Shown: positions 27,645 through 36,425, counted from the first letter of the stretch. The stretch: DNA of 64,000 bases from Halolamina salifodinae (GCF_017874235.1 NZ_JAGGLC010000001.1:62001-126000); one strand, 5' to 3'. The notes: a model not told the origin generated them from the sequence alone. Translations and numbers: made by a program.

Positions 27645-28058
27645 CTACGTCGGTGCCTTCGACCGATTACCGGACTCCGCATCGTCTCGCAGCGACAGGT
27701 GGACCTCGATGTCGTCGAACGGAACCACCGGCCGCTTCGAGCGGCCCTCCTGCTCGAACTCGACGACGCCGAACTCCGCCAGCTGATTCAGGTTCCGGGA
27801 AACGTCCTTGATGTCTCGGTCCACGAGCCGCGCCGCCTCACGCATACTGGCGGGCTCCTCCTGGGCAATTACGCGAAGGAGCTCGATAGCGCGCGGACTG
27901 AACACACGCAGGAGCTCATCCGGATCCTCGAACGTGACCCGACTCGGCGGCGCTTCTTCCGGGAGGTCACCTTCGAGGGCAGCCTCCATCGCATCCTCCG
28001 TTCGATCCATCATCTCCTCCAGTGTTCCGACTGTCACGACGAGTGTTTTCTGGGACAT
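27645..28058 (-). CDS. HVO_A0114-type winged-helix antitoxin/regulator, copy 2
   Basis: 137-residue paralogue of the protein at 26824-27249. The helix-turn-helix EPASMREAARLVDRDIKDVS and wing FGVVEFEQEGRSKRPVV align closely with copy 1; the N-terminus (MSQKTLVVTVGTLEEMM) is different. I chose the ATG at 28058, which follows the upstream toxin stop by 44 nt; an upstream ATG at 28079 is also open. It forms a second complete module with the TumE-like gene at 28103-28396. Confidence 0.7.
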   Translation of the reverse strand: MSQKTLVVTVGTLEEMMDRTEDAMEAALEGDLPEEAPPSRVTFEDPDELLRVFSPRAIELLRVIAQEEPASMREAARLVDRDIKDVSRNLNQLAEFGVVEFEQEGRSKRPVVPFDDIEVHLSLRDDAESGNRSKAPT

Positions 28059-28102
28059 TGGCTTGCTCCGTAGTGGCACCCACCGACAGAACGCCCGAGA
28101 CC

Positions 28103-28396
28103 CTATGGCCCGAGCACATCGACTTCCCAGCGAAAGCGGGCTTGCACCTCGCTGTACCCCGGGAATTCGTAGTCATCGTCCAGTCCGTCTGGGGTATGCC
28201 GCTCATGGACGCCGTGGGAGTTATCGTATCTGACGATTGTGTCGCCGCCGACCGTGCCATAGTGGAGTCGGTATTTCACGCCTTCAGGGAACTTCTCCGA
28301 GTCCGGAACCGCGAGGATACGGATGCGAACGATGGTGTTCCCCTCCGGCTTGAAACTCTCGTCGACGAGCTCCATCACGTCGTCGGCGGGTGCCAT
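28103..28396 (-). CDS. TumE-family toxin, copy 2
   Basis: 97-residue protein paralogous to 27246-27545. Shared signature: EKFPEGVKYRLHYG, IVRYDNSHG and VHERHTPDG, so the Y-D-N and H-x-R-H residues are kept. N-terminus VMELVDESFKPEGNTIVRIR is family-typical. It is first in its two-gene module, followed by antitoxin copy 2. The ATG at 28396 gives a normal family length. Confidence 0.7.
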   Translation of the reverse strand: MAPADDVMELVDESFKPEGNTIVRIRILAVPDSEKFPEGVKYRLHYGTVGGDTIVRYDNSHGVHERHTPDGLDDDYEFPGYSEVQARFRWEVDVLGP

Positions 28397-28658
28397 CTAC
28401 AACTGTTGGTCCCTACCCCATCACAATAAGTGTTGGGCCGAATCACAACGAAAGTCGGCGCGATTTCGGATGCTGGCCGGTGTTGCGCAATCGCTTCCGC
28501 ACTCAGGACGGCACGCTCGCGTCGCTGTTGACAGGCACTGCCGTCGGTGACCCGGTTGTGTGGCTAGGAGGAAGGCCCGACGAGTGCGACGACGTCCGAA
28601 CACCGCCCGCCCCAAGTAGAAGCCTTTTCACTCCACCCACTACCACACCCAAAACGAG

Positions 28659-29576
28659 ATGCCCGACCGCGAGCACGTCACCGTCCTCTTGCCCACCTAC
28701 GACGAGGCCGCCACCATCGGCGACTGCGTCGACGGCTTCCAGGCCGAAGGGTTCGACGACGTGCTCGTGATGGACGGCGACTCCGACGACGACACGCGCG
28801 AGATCGCCCGCGAGCACGGCGCGCGCGTCGAGGTTCAGTCCGGCACCGGGAAGGGCCAGGCCATCCGTGAGGCCGTCAGCGACCACATCGACCGGGAGTA
28901 CGTCCTGATGGCCGACGGCGACGGCACGTACAAGGCCGAAGACGCCGACCAGATGCTCCCCCCTCTCGCCGAGGGGTCCGAGCACGTGATCGGCGACCGG
29001 TTCGCCGACATGGAGGCGGGCGCGATGACTAAGCTGAACCAGGTGGGCAACAAACTCACGAACCGCCTGTTCGCGACGATCCACGGCGAGTCGTTCGCGG
29101 ACATCCTCAGCGGCTACCGCGCGTTCACCCGGGCGTCCTTCGAGCGTATGCAGCTGTCGGCCGACGGCTTCGGGATCGAGACCGAGATGGCCGTCGAATG
29201 CGCGAAGCGGGACATCCCCACCACCGTCGTCCCCATCACCTACCGCAAGCGCCCCGCCGGATCGAGTACGAACCTCCACCCCATCCGGGACGGGAGCATC
29301 ATCTTCCTCGAACTGTTCCGGCGCGCGAAGACGAGCAACCCCCTCTTTTACTTCGGGAGCGTCGGCGTCGTCTCGGGCGTCGCCGGCCTGCTGCTCGCGG
29401 CGTACGTCGGCTTCGAGTGGTTCGTCTACGGGATTCCCCACAACGTGCTCGCGCTGGCGGGCGCCGCGGGGATCATCCTCGGCGTCCAACTGGTGATGTT
29501 CGGCGTGCTCTCGGACCTGATCCTCACCCTCCATCGCGAGCAGCTCGACCGGATCAAGTCCCTCGACGAGGACTGA
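28659..29576 (+). CDS. aglJ: Dolichyl-phosphate glycosyltransferase AglJ
   Basis: 305-residue GT2 enzyme that loads the first hexose on dolichyl phosphate, the entry step of the N-glycan pathway. VTVLLPTYDEAATIGDCV begins the GT-A fold; MADGDGTYKAEDA (residue ~84) is the DxD region; ADILSGYRAFTRASFERM and ITYRKRPAGSSTNLHP are DPM1-like acceptor motifs. Two C-terminal TM helices (about residues 230-285) hold it at the membrane. It marks the far edge of the agl locus, as in Haloferax, about 14 kb from aglB. Confidence 0.9.
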   Translation: MPDREHVTVLLPTYDEAATIGDCVDGFQAEGFDDVLVMDGDSDDDTREIAREHGARVEVQSGTGKGQAIREAVSDHIDREYVLMADGDGTYKAEDADQMLPPLAEGSEHVIGDRFADMEAGAMTKLNQVGNKLTNRLFATIHGESFADILSGYRAFTRASFERMQLSADGFGIETEMAVECAKRDIPTTVVPITYRKRPAGSSTNLHPIRDGSIIFLELFRRAKTSNPLFYFGSVGVVSGVAGLLLAAYVGFEWFVYGIPHNVLALAGAAGIILGVQLVMFGVLSDLILTLHREQLDRIKSLDED

Positions 29577-29635
29577 TCGGCGGCGACGCCGACCGTGGCC
29601 GGCGCGTTTTTCCGCCCGCGTACCCCACCACGGGT

Positions 29636-29845
29636 ATGACCGACTACACCACCGTCTCCATCCCGACCGAACTCGCCGACCGCGTCGACGAGACCATCGA
29701 GGGCACGAGCTTCTCGAGTACGAGCGACCTCGTGCGATTCCTGCTGCGCAGCATCGTGATCAAACATCAACAGCGCGGCGAACTCACGGAGGCGGAGTTC
29801 GAGGAGATCGCCGAGCAACTCGAGGATCTGGGGTATCTGGAGTAA
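29636..29845 (+). CDS. Ribbon-helix-helix (CopG-like) regulator
   Basis: 69-residue protein. TTVSIPTELADRVDETI is the ribbon strand and first helix, and SSTSDLVRFLLRSIVIKH the second helix of a CopG/Arc-type dimer. The acidic C-terminal helix (TEAEFEEIAEQLEDLG) is common in haloarchaeal members. Such proteins bind operators as dimers. It is 59 bp downstream of aglJ on the same strand and could share its transcript; no toxin partner is visible beside it. Confidence 0.75.
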   Translation: MTDYTTVSIPTELADRVDETIEGTSFSSTSDLVRFLLRSIVIKHQQRGELTEAEFEEIAEQLEDLGYLE

Positions 29846-30384
29846 ACTACACCACCCTATTCCCTCGGCGCATACGCGCTTCGGTTTTTGGGGTGAAGCT
29901 TTGATGTGGACTCCGGGCATCAGTCTCCGGCAATAGGCCGGTGACTCTCGCCGTTCAACATCCCACCATTCACACGCACGTCTACTTGTCGAGCGGATTC
30001 GTGGAGATCCTCGCGTCGCTCGTCTGGAATAACGAGCTTAACGGGGACGGTACGCCGGATCTCCATGTTTCAGTCGTGTGCGGAATAGTTCTTAAACATC
30101 GGGAGGCGATTGGGTGCCCCGTATCATATCGGGTCTCTTTCCCGATCGATCAACTCACTCCGCCATGGTTTGAGACGGCTTCACCGCCTCGTCATCACGA
30201 AAGATGAAAACAGCTTTCGAACGACTCCTTGAAATTAACCGTTCAGTCTGGACAATGCTTTAGTCCGAACGGCCATCAGTTCACAATACTGCAGTCGATT
30301 CAGTCGTTGAAGGCTTATTAACTCCTAATATCAAACGGAGGAATATCTATCCACAAGTATAGAGATCGGTTCTCATGGAGTGTA
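29846..30384. other. AT-rich 539-bp gap with no convincing gene
   Basis: Visibly AT-richer than the surroundings. One 88-codon frame (29941-30207, plus strand) has no recognisable motif and poor codon use. A/T runs such as CTTATTAA (30314-30321) and GAATATCTAT could hold the promoter of the small peptide gene at 30385. I see no tRNA, repeat or transposase remnant. Confidence 0.5.
30377..30380 (+). promoter_or_regulatory. Shine-Dalgarno of the 41-aa peptide gene
   Basis: GGAG four nt before the ATG at 30385. It supports translation of this very short frame from a leadered transcript. Confidence 0.4.
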
Positions 30385-30510
30385 ATGTCCGAACTTCAGT
30401 CCTACCTTGCGGAGCACCCGAAGATGATGGGCGTCCTGTTCACGATGATGCTGTTCCTCTCCCAGGCCGGGAGTGTGGCAGCGAACTCTTACGACGTCGC
30501 CGGCCCGTAA
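30385..30510 (+). CDS. 41-residue hydrophobic peptide (DUF7503-like)
   Basis: Short frame encoding 41 residues: an amphipathic start (MSELQSYLAEHPKMMG), a hydrophobic stretch (VLFTMMLFLSQAGSVAA) and a polar end. It resembles the recurrent haloarchaeal mini-proteins I recall as DUF7503 (pattern EHPxMxGxLFT...SQAG). The central segment could insert in a membrane. Its stop is 18 bp from the stop of the CHAT gene on the opposite strand. No function is known to me. Confidence 0.6.
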   Translation: MSELQSYLAEHPKMMGVLFTMMLFLSQAGSVAANSYDVAGP

Positions 30511-30528
30511 AGCAGACTTACTCGAAAA

Positions 30529-32646
30529 TCACCGTAGATCGACGTCGTTGGGCCAGAGAATTTCTCCGTCGTAGCGAACGAGTCCACCGCCCTTTTGAAG
30601 CAGATCCTCCAGTCGCTCCGCACTCGTGTAATGGATGTCGTCGACGCTTCCCGGAGTGAGATAGTGGCGCGACTCGTCGAATATCGTGTTCGAGAAGGAG
30701 CCGACAGATAGGTCAGCAGTAGGATATACTCTCAGAGAGACTGTATATCCGTTTTCCGAATCCTCAATTGTTGTCAACGGCGCTCCTAGACTACTCCGCT
30801 GTGCGATGTCCAAGTCCCCGTCCCCGACCACGGAGTACTGCCCGCCGACGAACGACTGTTCGCCGGCGACCGAGAGCGCCGCGTTGAGCGGGAACCCGTG
30901 GTTGAGTAGCTTCACCATCGCCTTCCCGACCCGGGTCGCCCCGCTGTTGACCACTTCCGTCACCGTGACGACGCCCCCAGCGGCGCCGTTCTCCAGCAGC
31001 GCCATCCCCTGGTCGTAGGAGGCACAGCCGTTGAGGAAGAACGCGTCGACGCCGACGAAGTCGAGTTCGCGTGCGTCCAGCCGACTGTCTGTACACTCGA
31101 ACCCGTCGGCCTCGACGTGGCCGATGTAGTGGAGGAACTCCCGCTCGGTCTCCAGAACGGCCTTGAGTTGGTCCGTCGTGAGATTGCGGTACACCCGGAG
31201 GTCGAACGGGAACTCCGCGTCGTCGCCGTACACCTCCTCGGCGATGTCGCCCTCCTCGGTCATCCCCTCGTCGTTGACGACGACGGTGACGCCGATCTCC
31301 TCGGAGGGCATGTGTTCGAGGCCGTTGCGGTAGCCGTCGACCGACGCCTTCGTCGCGCCGACGGGGACGCCCTCGTCGGCCCAGACCGTCTCGAACGCCT
31401 CCGTCGGTTCGGGGTCGACCAGGTCCGGCAGCGGCCCCTCAGGGGTGCGCGCGCGCTCGGTCGGCGTGTCCGCGGCCCGAGTCGACGATCCGGCGGCGCG
31501 CGTGGCCCCAGCCAGCGCTTGCTTGTCGACAGCGCCGCCGGCGCGCGCGAAGTCGAACAGGGAATCGGCCTGGACCTGCTCGGCCGTGGTCGACTCGCCG
31601 GCGGGGGTCCGGATCGCCGCCAGATCGTCGAGCAGGTACGGTAGGAGTTCGGCGTTCTCCGGGTCCGGCGCCATGTAGCCCGCCGTCTTCCACTCGGGGA
31701 CGCAGTCCGCGATGCGGTCGTAGGACACCGAGAGATAGGCGTCCAACTGCTCGGAGAGCGAGCGGTCGTAGAGGTCGCCCCAGTCGAGGTCGATGCGGGC
31801 GTCGACGTCCGCGCGCTCCGCGAGGTCGACCTCGTAGAACCCCTCCGTCCGGGCGACGCAGTCGAACAGCAGCGTCTGTTTGAGCGTCTCGGCGACCGTG
31901 TTCTCGAAGCCGCTGGGGCCGTCGAGGCGGTAGCTGAACCCGTCCTCGCCCACCAGCCGCGGCACTGCCCCCGGGACGACTTCGGCACCGAGGTAGAACG
32001 CCAGCGGGGCGACGGGGTAGACAAAGCGCAGATGCTGGGGCACCTCGATCCGGACGCCGCCGTCGGCGGCGCGCATCCCCGCCGGGATCGAGAGTTCGTC
32101 GCCGACCGCCACCTCGGGCGGGTGGCCCCGCAGCGTCGGGTAGGAGCGCTCGACGGAGGTCGTCTTCAGCGAGGAGGAGAGTGCCGAGACGGCCCGCATC
32201 ATGTCCCGGGGCTCGCTGGTCGTCGTGATGGTTCCCGCTGGGTGGTTATGTCGGGAGCGCCCGGCGATGAACAGGTCCCCATGCGTGCCGACGGTGGTCG
32301 TCACGCCGTTGGTCTCGACGGAGAGCGAGCCCTCGACCTGCACGTAGAGCTTCACCGGCTGTTCGAGTTCGATCAGGTACTCGCCGGCCGGGAGGCTGAT
32401 CTCGTCGACGCGGTCCAGCTGGGCTACGACGTCGCCCGCGCCGTTCCGGACGAACGTCGCGACGTAGCTCCCCAGCGTCACGCTCTCGGTGTCGATCCGG
32501 GCGGCGGCGTCGACGGGGAAGTAGAACCGGTCGCCGGCGACCGATGTCGTGGACGCGGGTTCGGGTATCCGCAGCACGCACTGGCGCTGCTCGATACTGT
32601 CGGTGACGTGAAGCGAGGTCCCGCGGGTCGCGATGTCGATACTCAT
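30529..32646 (-). CDS. CHAT-domain (caspase-like) protein
   Basis: 705-residue soluble protein. The first ~240 residues look beta-rich, followed by a mixed region and an Ala/Thr/Pro linker (about 385-420). The C-terminal part reads as a CHAT peptidase: LHYIGHVEADG with candidate catalytic His510, DAFFLNGCASYDQGMAL with candidate Cys541, then ENGAAGGVVTVTEVV and RVGKAMVKLLNHGFPLNAAL, as in the caspase/separase-like fold. CHAT proteases act in regulated proteolysis and in some defence systems. A GGAGGG sequence lies nine nt before the ATG. Confidence 0.65.
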   Translation of the reverse strand: MSIDIATRGTSLHVTDSIEQRQCVLRIPEPASTTSVAGDRFYFPVDAAARIDTESVTLGSYVATFVRNGAGDVVAQLDRVDEISLPAGEYLIELEQPVKLYVQVEGSLSVETNGVTTTVGTHGDLFIAGRSRHNHPAGTITTTSEPRDMMRAVSALSSSLKTTSVERSYPTLRGHPPEVAVGDELSIPAGMRAADGGVRIEVPQHLRFVYPVAPLAFYLGAEVVPGAVPRLVGEDGFSYRLDGPSGFENTVAETLKQTLLFDCVARTEGFYEVDLAERADVDARIDLDWGDLYDRSLSEQLDAYLSVSYDRIADCVPEWKTAGYMAPDPENAELLPYLLDDLAAIRTPAGESTTAEQVQADSLFDFARAGGAVDKQALAGATRAAGSSTRAADTPTERARTPEGPLPDLVDPEPTEAFETVWADEGVPVGATKASVDGYRNGLEHMPSEEIGVTVVVNDEGMTEEGDIAEEVYGDDAEFPFDLRVYRNLTTDQLKAVLETEREFLHYIGHVEADGFECTDSRLDARELDFVGVDAFFLNGCASYDQGMALLENGAAGGVVTVTEVVNSGATRVGKAMVKLLNHGFPLNAALSVAGEQSFVGGQYSVVGDGDLDIAQRSSLGAPLTTIEDSENGYTVSLRVYPTADLSVGSFSNTIFDESRHYLTPGSVDDIHYTSAERLEDLLQKGGGLVRYDGEILWPNDVDLR

Positions 32647-32655
32647 CGGCGTCGT

Positions 32656-32661
32656 CCCTCC
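32656..32661 (-). promoter_or_regulatory. Shine-Dalgarno of the CHAT gene
   Basis: Minus-strand GGAGGG, nine nt upstream of the ATG at 32646. It fixes the start. A CTTTATACT box about 85 nt upstream of the ATG (near 32731-32740) may be the promoter. Confidence 0.4.
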
Positions 32662-32759
32662 GGACCGGCGCTCGACCCGACCGTCTCCCCGGAGTGATAC
32701 ATCTAACTACTGATGCTGATTCTGCGAGTATAAAGCCTTCGTCGGTCGGGGACCCCGAC

Positions 32760-33530
32760 TCAGTCGGCCAGTTCGCTGGCCGCGCGGTGCCAGCGCCGGA
32801 GACGCTCCTCGTCGATACCTGTCACGTCGGAAAGCAGTTCGGGGCTGGCAGTCGCGAGCGACCGGATCGAGGTGACCCCCGCCTCCGCGAGTCGGTCGGC
32901 GTAGCTGTCGCCGACCCCCGAAATCTCGGTCAGCGGCGTCGGCTTCGAGCGCTCGCGCCACGCCGCCTCGGCCGCCAACGGGTCGCCGCTCCCGTCGGCA
33001 GTGGCCGACTCGCCGGCGTCGCCGTCGGTGGCACCGGCCACCCAGGCCGCTTCGTCGTCGGCCGTCCCGCCAGCGTCCTCGACCCCGTCGACGGCGTCCT
33101 CGCCGTCCGCGGAGTCGGCGACCCACGCTGCCTCCTCGTCTGCCTCGTCGTCGGTCGGTTGGGGCTGTGTCTCAGTGGCTTCCTCGTCGGCCGCCTCCTC
33201 GCCGACGCCGCTGTCGGCGATCCATGCCGCCTCCTCGTCCTGCAGGCCGCGGACCTGCGCTGAGCGGCGGTCCAGATCGCCGTCGTTGTCGAACGACCAC
33301 GCCAGCGAGTGATGGCGGCGGATCTTCGCTGCGACGCCGGGGTTGACCCCGGCGTCGAGCAGCATGCGGTAGGAAACCTCCTTGTCAGCGACCGCCTGGG
33401 CGGAGAATCCGGCCGCCTCGATCGCGCCCGCGGTGACCGGACCGACGTACTTCAGGTCGGTTGGATCGTCGACGGATCGACGCTCGGTCTCGCCGGCGTC
33501 GACCATGAGATGCTCTAGCAGGCGGGTCAC
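32760..33530 (-). CDS. Helix-hairpin-helix protein with EAAW repeats
   Basis: 256-residue acidic protein. The N-terminal helix-hairpin-helix region (residues 27-76: YVGPVTAGAIEAAGF, DAGVNPGVAAKI) and a C-terminal one (LTEISGVGDSYADRLAEAGV, residues 200-219) flank a disordered middle. In the middle a short motif recurs: EEAAWIADS (99-107), EEAAWVADS (132-140), DEAAWVAGA (159-167) and AEAAWRERS (187-195). The HhH units suggest DNA binding; the W motifs look like short linear docking motifs. An alternative start is Met9. Confidence 0.65.
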   Translation of the reverse strand: MTRLLEHLMVDAGETERRSVDDPTDLKYVGPVTAGAIEAAGFSAQAVADKEVSYRMLLDAGVNPGVAAKIRRHHSLAWSFDNDGDLDRRSAQVRGLQDEEAAWIADSGVGEEAADEEATETQPQPTDDEADEEAAWVADSADGEDAVDGVEDAGGTADDEAAWVAGATDGDAGESATADGSGDPLAAEAAWRERSKPTPLTEISGVGDSYADRLAEAGVTSIRSLATASPELLSDVTGIDEERLRRWHRAASELAD

Positions 33531-33701
33531 GGAACTACCTCACTCTCGTTCCCAAAGGTACTTGAAAGTTTGTGTGAACCTGTTGCCCCACACCGCCGCG
33601 AGAGCGCCCCAACGGTGTGAATTCGGCATTACTCGTGGAGAGGCGGGCGCAGTCGAGCGGTTGTCGCTACCCTTACGGTCCTGCCGGGCCGAGCGCCGCT
33701 C

Positions 33702-34562
33702 ATGTACGAACTGCAAGACGTGGAGACGGTGGGCGTCGTCGGCGCAGGGACCATGGGCGCCGGCATCGCGCAGGTCGCCGCAACGGCCGGCTACGACGTG
33801 GTGATGCGGGATATCGAGCAGTCGTTCGTGGACCGCGGCTTCGAGACCATCGAGGACTCGCTCTCCCCCCTCGTGGACCGCGACGCGCTCTCGGAGTCCG
33901 AGGCCGACGCCGCACTGGACCGGATCACGGGCACGACTGAACTCGACGACCTCGCGGACGCGGAGGTCGTCGTCGAAGCCGCCCCCGAGGAGATGGACCT
34001 CAAGCAGTCGATCTTCGGTGATCTGAACGAGATCGCCGACGAAGAGGCGCTGCTGGCGACCAACACGTCGACGCTCTCGATCACGACCATCGCGAGTGCG
34101 ACTGAACGCGCCGCCTCCGTCGTCGGGCTCCACTTCATGAACCCCGTCCCGATCATGGACGGCGTCGAGGTGGTCACGGGCGAGCGCACGAGCAAGACCG
34201 CGACCGACCTCGCGCACGCGCTCGCGGAGGACCTCGAGAAGGAGACCTGGGAGTCCGACGACAAGCCCGGCTTCGTCACGAACCGCATCCTGATGCCGTG
34301 GATCAACGAGGGGATCCGCGCGTTCGACGAGGGCGTCGCCGAGAAGGAGGACATCGACCGCGGGATGACGTTGGGGACGAACGTCCCGATGGGCCCGCTC
34401 GAACTCGCAGACCACATCGGCCTCGACGTCTGTCTCCACGCCAGCGAGACGCTCCACGAGGAACTCGGCGACCGCTACACGCCGGCGTACCTGCTGAAGC
34501 GCAAGGTCGAGGCGGGCGACCTCGGCAAGAAAACCGGGCGCGGCTTCTACGAGTACGAGTAG
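33702..34562 (+). CDS. hbd: 3-hydroxyacyl-CoA dehydrogenase
   Basis: 286-residue NAD-dependent enzyme that interconverts 3-hydroxyacyl-CoA and 3-oxoacyl-CoA. The N-terminal Rossmann motif is GVVGAGTMGAGIAQVAATAG. The catalytic His region is VGLHFMNPVPIMDGVEVV, and the C-terminal dimerisation domain has NRILMPWINEGIRAFDEGVA and MGPLELADHIGLDVCLH. The length matches single-domain 3-hydroxybutyryl-CoA dehydrogenases. It is 69 bp upstream of the carboxyltransferase gene on the same strand, suggesting a shared acyl-CoA pathway. Confidence 0.92.
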   Translation: MYELQDVETVGVVGAGTMGAGIAQVAATAGYDVVMRDIEQSFVDRGFETIEDSLSPLVDRDALSESEADAALDRITGTTELDDLADAEVVVEAAPEEMDLKQSIFGDLNEIADEEALLATNTSTLSITTIASATERAASVVGLHFMNPVPIMDGVEVVTGERTSKTATDLAHALAEDLEKETWESDDKPGFVTNRILMPWINEGIRAFDEGVAEKEDIDRGMTLGTNVPMGPLELADHIGLDVCLHASETLHEELGDRYTPAYLLKRKVEAGDLGKKTGRGFYEYE

Positions 34563-34631
34563 GTTCTCGCGGCGATTCGCTCCGGTCGCGCTTTCGGACC
34601 CTTTTTGCCCCGTTCGGTCGACGGCTCCCGC

Positions 34632-36425
34632 ATGCACGTCCGCATCGGCGAGGGCGCCACCGACGAGGAAGCGTCGGCGGTCGCCGCCGCGCTGGCAGAG
34701 CATCTCGGCGCCGACATCGAACTGCTGGTCGGCGACGCCGACGAGCCAGCCGCGACGGCCGCGGCCCCCGAGACGGAGTATCCACTGGACGACGACCTCG
34801 GGCCGACCGAGCGCGAGGAACAGCTCCGCGAGGAGATCGAGGAGATCCTCGGCGGCGGCCCCGAGAAGTATAAGGAACGCCTGCCCGAACAGGGCAAACT
34901 GTTCGTCCGGGACCGGCTGGACCTCTGGTTCGGCGAAGGGGGCGACGGCGGCCCGGGCGACGCCGACCGCGAGGACGCCGCCGACGGCATCCAGTTCGAG
35001 GACGGGAAGTTTGCCGCCTTCGACGAGTGGCACCCCGACTCCCCAGAGGTCGAGGAGTACGACGAGGGCACCCGCCTGCCGGGCGACGGCCTACTCACCG
35101 GCGCGGCGACGTTCGAGGACCGCGACGTCCACTGGATGGCCAACGACTTCACCGTCAAGGCGGGGTCGATGGCGGGCCGCGGCGTCGAGAAGTTCCTCCG
35201 GATGCAGCAGCGCGCGCTCAAGTCCGGGAACCCGGTCCTCTACCTGATGGACTCCTCGGGGGGCCGGATCGACGAGCAGTCGGGCTTCTTCGCCAACCGG
35301 GAGGGGATCGGGAAGTACTACTACAACCACTCGATGCTCTCGGGCTACGTCCCGCAGATCTGCGTCCTCTACGGCCCCTGCATCGCCGGCGCCGCCTACA
35401 CCCCGGTGTTCGCCGACTTCACCATCATGGTCGAGGAGATGTCCGCGATGGCCATCGCCTCCCCGCGGATGGTGAAGATGGTTACCGGCGAGGAGATCGA
35501 GATGGCGGATCTGGGCGGCCCCGCGGTCCACGCCAAACACTCCGGGAGCGCCGACCTCGTCGCGAAAGACGAGCGCGAAGCCCGCGCGATGGCCGCGAAA
35601 CTGATGCAGTATCTCCCGGACAAGGCGGGCGAGAAGCCGCCGCGCTCGGAGCCCGAGAACCCCACGTTCTCGCCCGAGGGGATCGACGAGGTGATCCCGG
35701 ACGCGCCGAACAGGGCCTACGACGTTCACGACCTGCTGGACCGCATCTGCGACGCCGAGTCGGTCATGGAGATGAAGCCGGAGTACGGCCAGGAGATCGT
35801 CACCGCGTTCGCGAAGATCGACGGCCGCCCGGTCGGCGTCGTCGCCAATCAGCCGAACCACCGCTCGGGCGCCATCTTCCCCGACGCCGCCGAGAAGGCC
35901 GCCGAGTTCATCTGGACCTGCGACGCCTACGAGATCCCGCTGCTCTACCTCTGTGACACGCCGGGGTTCATGGCTGGCTCGGACGTGGAGAAGGACGCCA
36001 TCCTCGAGAAGGGCAAGAAGATGATCTACGCCACCTCCTCGGCGACCGTACCCAAGCAGACCGTCGTCGTGCGGAAGGCCTACGGCGCCGGCATCTACGC
36101 GATGGGCGGCCCGGCGTACGACCCCGAGAGCGTCATCGGGCTCCCCTCCGGCGAGATCGCGATCATGGGCCCCGAGGCGGCGATCAACGCCGTCTATGCC
36201 CGGAAGCTCGACGCCATCGACGACCCCGAGGAGCGCAAACAGCGCGAGCAGGAACTCCGCGAGGAGTACCGGCAGGACATCGACGTTCATCGGATGGCCA
36301 GCGAAGTCGTCATCGACGACGTGGTGCCGCCGTCGTCGCTCCGGCAGGAACTGGTCAACCGCTTTGCGTTCTACGAGGACGTCCAGAAAGACCTGCCCGA
36401 CAAGAAACACGGCACGGTGCTGTAG
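34632..36425 (+). CDS. Acyl-CoA carboxylase carboxyltransferase subunit with epsilon-like N-terminal fusion
   Basis: 597-residue biotin-dependent carboxyltransferase of the propionyl/acetyl/methylmalonyl-CoA type. The crotonase-fold core shows LYLMDSSGGRIDEQSG, GPCIAGAAYTPVFADF, NQPNHRSGAIFPDAAEKAA and LCDTPGFMAGSDVEKDAIL, the two oxyanion-hole halves. The first ~45 residues (EGATDEEASAVAAALAEHL) resemble the small epsilon/PccX subunit that is normally encoded separately, followed by a linker. The biotin carboxylase partner is not in this window. I chose the ATG at 34632. Confidence 0.88.
   Translation: MHVRIGEGATDEEASAVAAALAEHLGADIELLVGDADEPAATAAAPETEYPLDDDLGPTEREEQLREEIEEILGGGPEKYKERLPEQGKLFVRDRLDLWFGEGGDGGPGDADREDAADGIQFEDGKFAAFDEWHPDSPEVEEYDEGTRLPGDGLLTGAATFEDRDVHWMANDFTVKAGSMAGRGVEKFLRMQQRALKSGNPVLYLMDSSGGRIDEQSGFFANREGIGKYYYNHSMLSGYVPQICVLYGPCIAGAAYTPVFADFTIMVEEMSAMAIASPRMVKMVTGEEIEMADLGGPAVHAKHSGSADLVAKDEREARAMAAKLMQYLPDKAGEKPPRSEPENPTFSPEGIDEVIPDAPNRAYDVHDLLDRICDAESVMEMKPEYGQEIVTAFAKIDGRPVGVVANQPNHRSGAIFPDAAEKAAEFIWTCDAYEIPLLYLCDTPGFMAGSDVEKDAILEKGKKMIYATSSATVPKQTVVVRKAYGAGIYAMGGPAYDPESVIGLPSGEIAIMGPEAAINAVYARKLDAIDDPEERKQREQELREEYRQDIDVHRMASEVVIDDVVPPSSLRQELVNRFAFYEDVQKDLPDKKHGTVL

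Noticed and set aside
29941..30207. 88-codon plus-strand frame in the AT-rich gap
   Set aside because: No motif, no good start signal and atypical codon use.
32992..33500. Possible DNA repeat array in the helix-hairpin-helix gene
   Set aside because: The repeats are at protein level (EAAW motif) with varied spacing; no CRISPR-like regular repeats or spacers.
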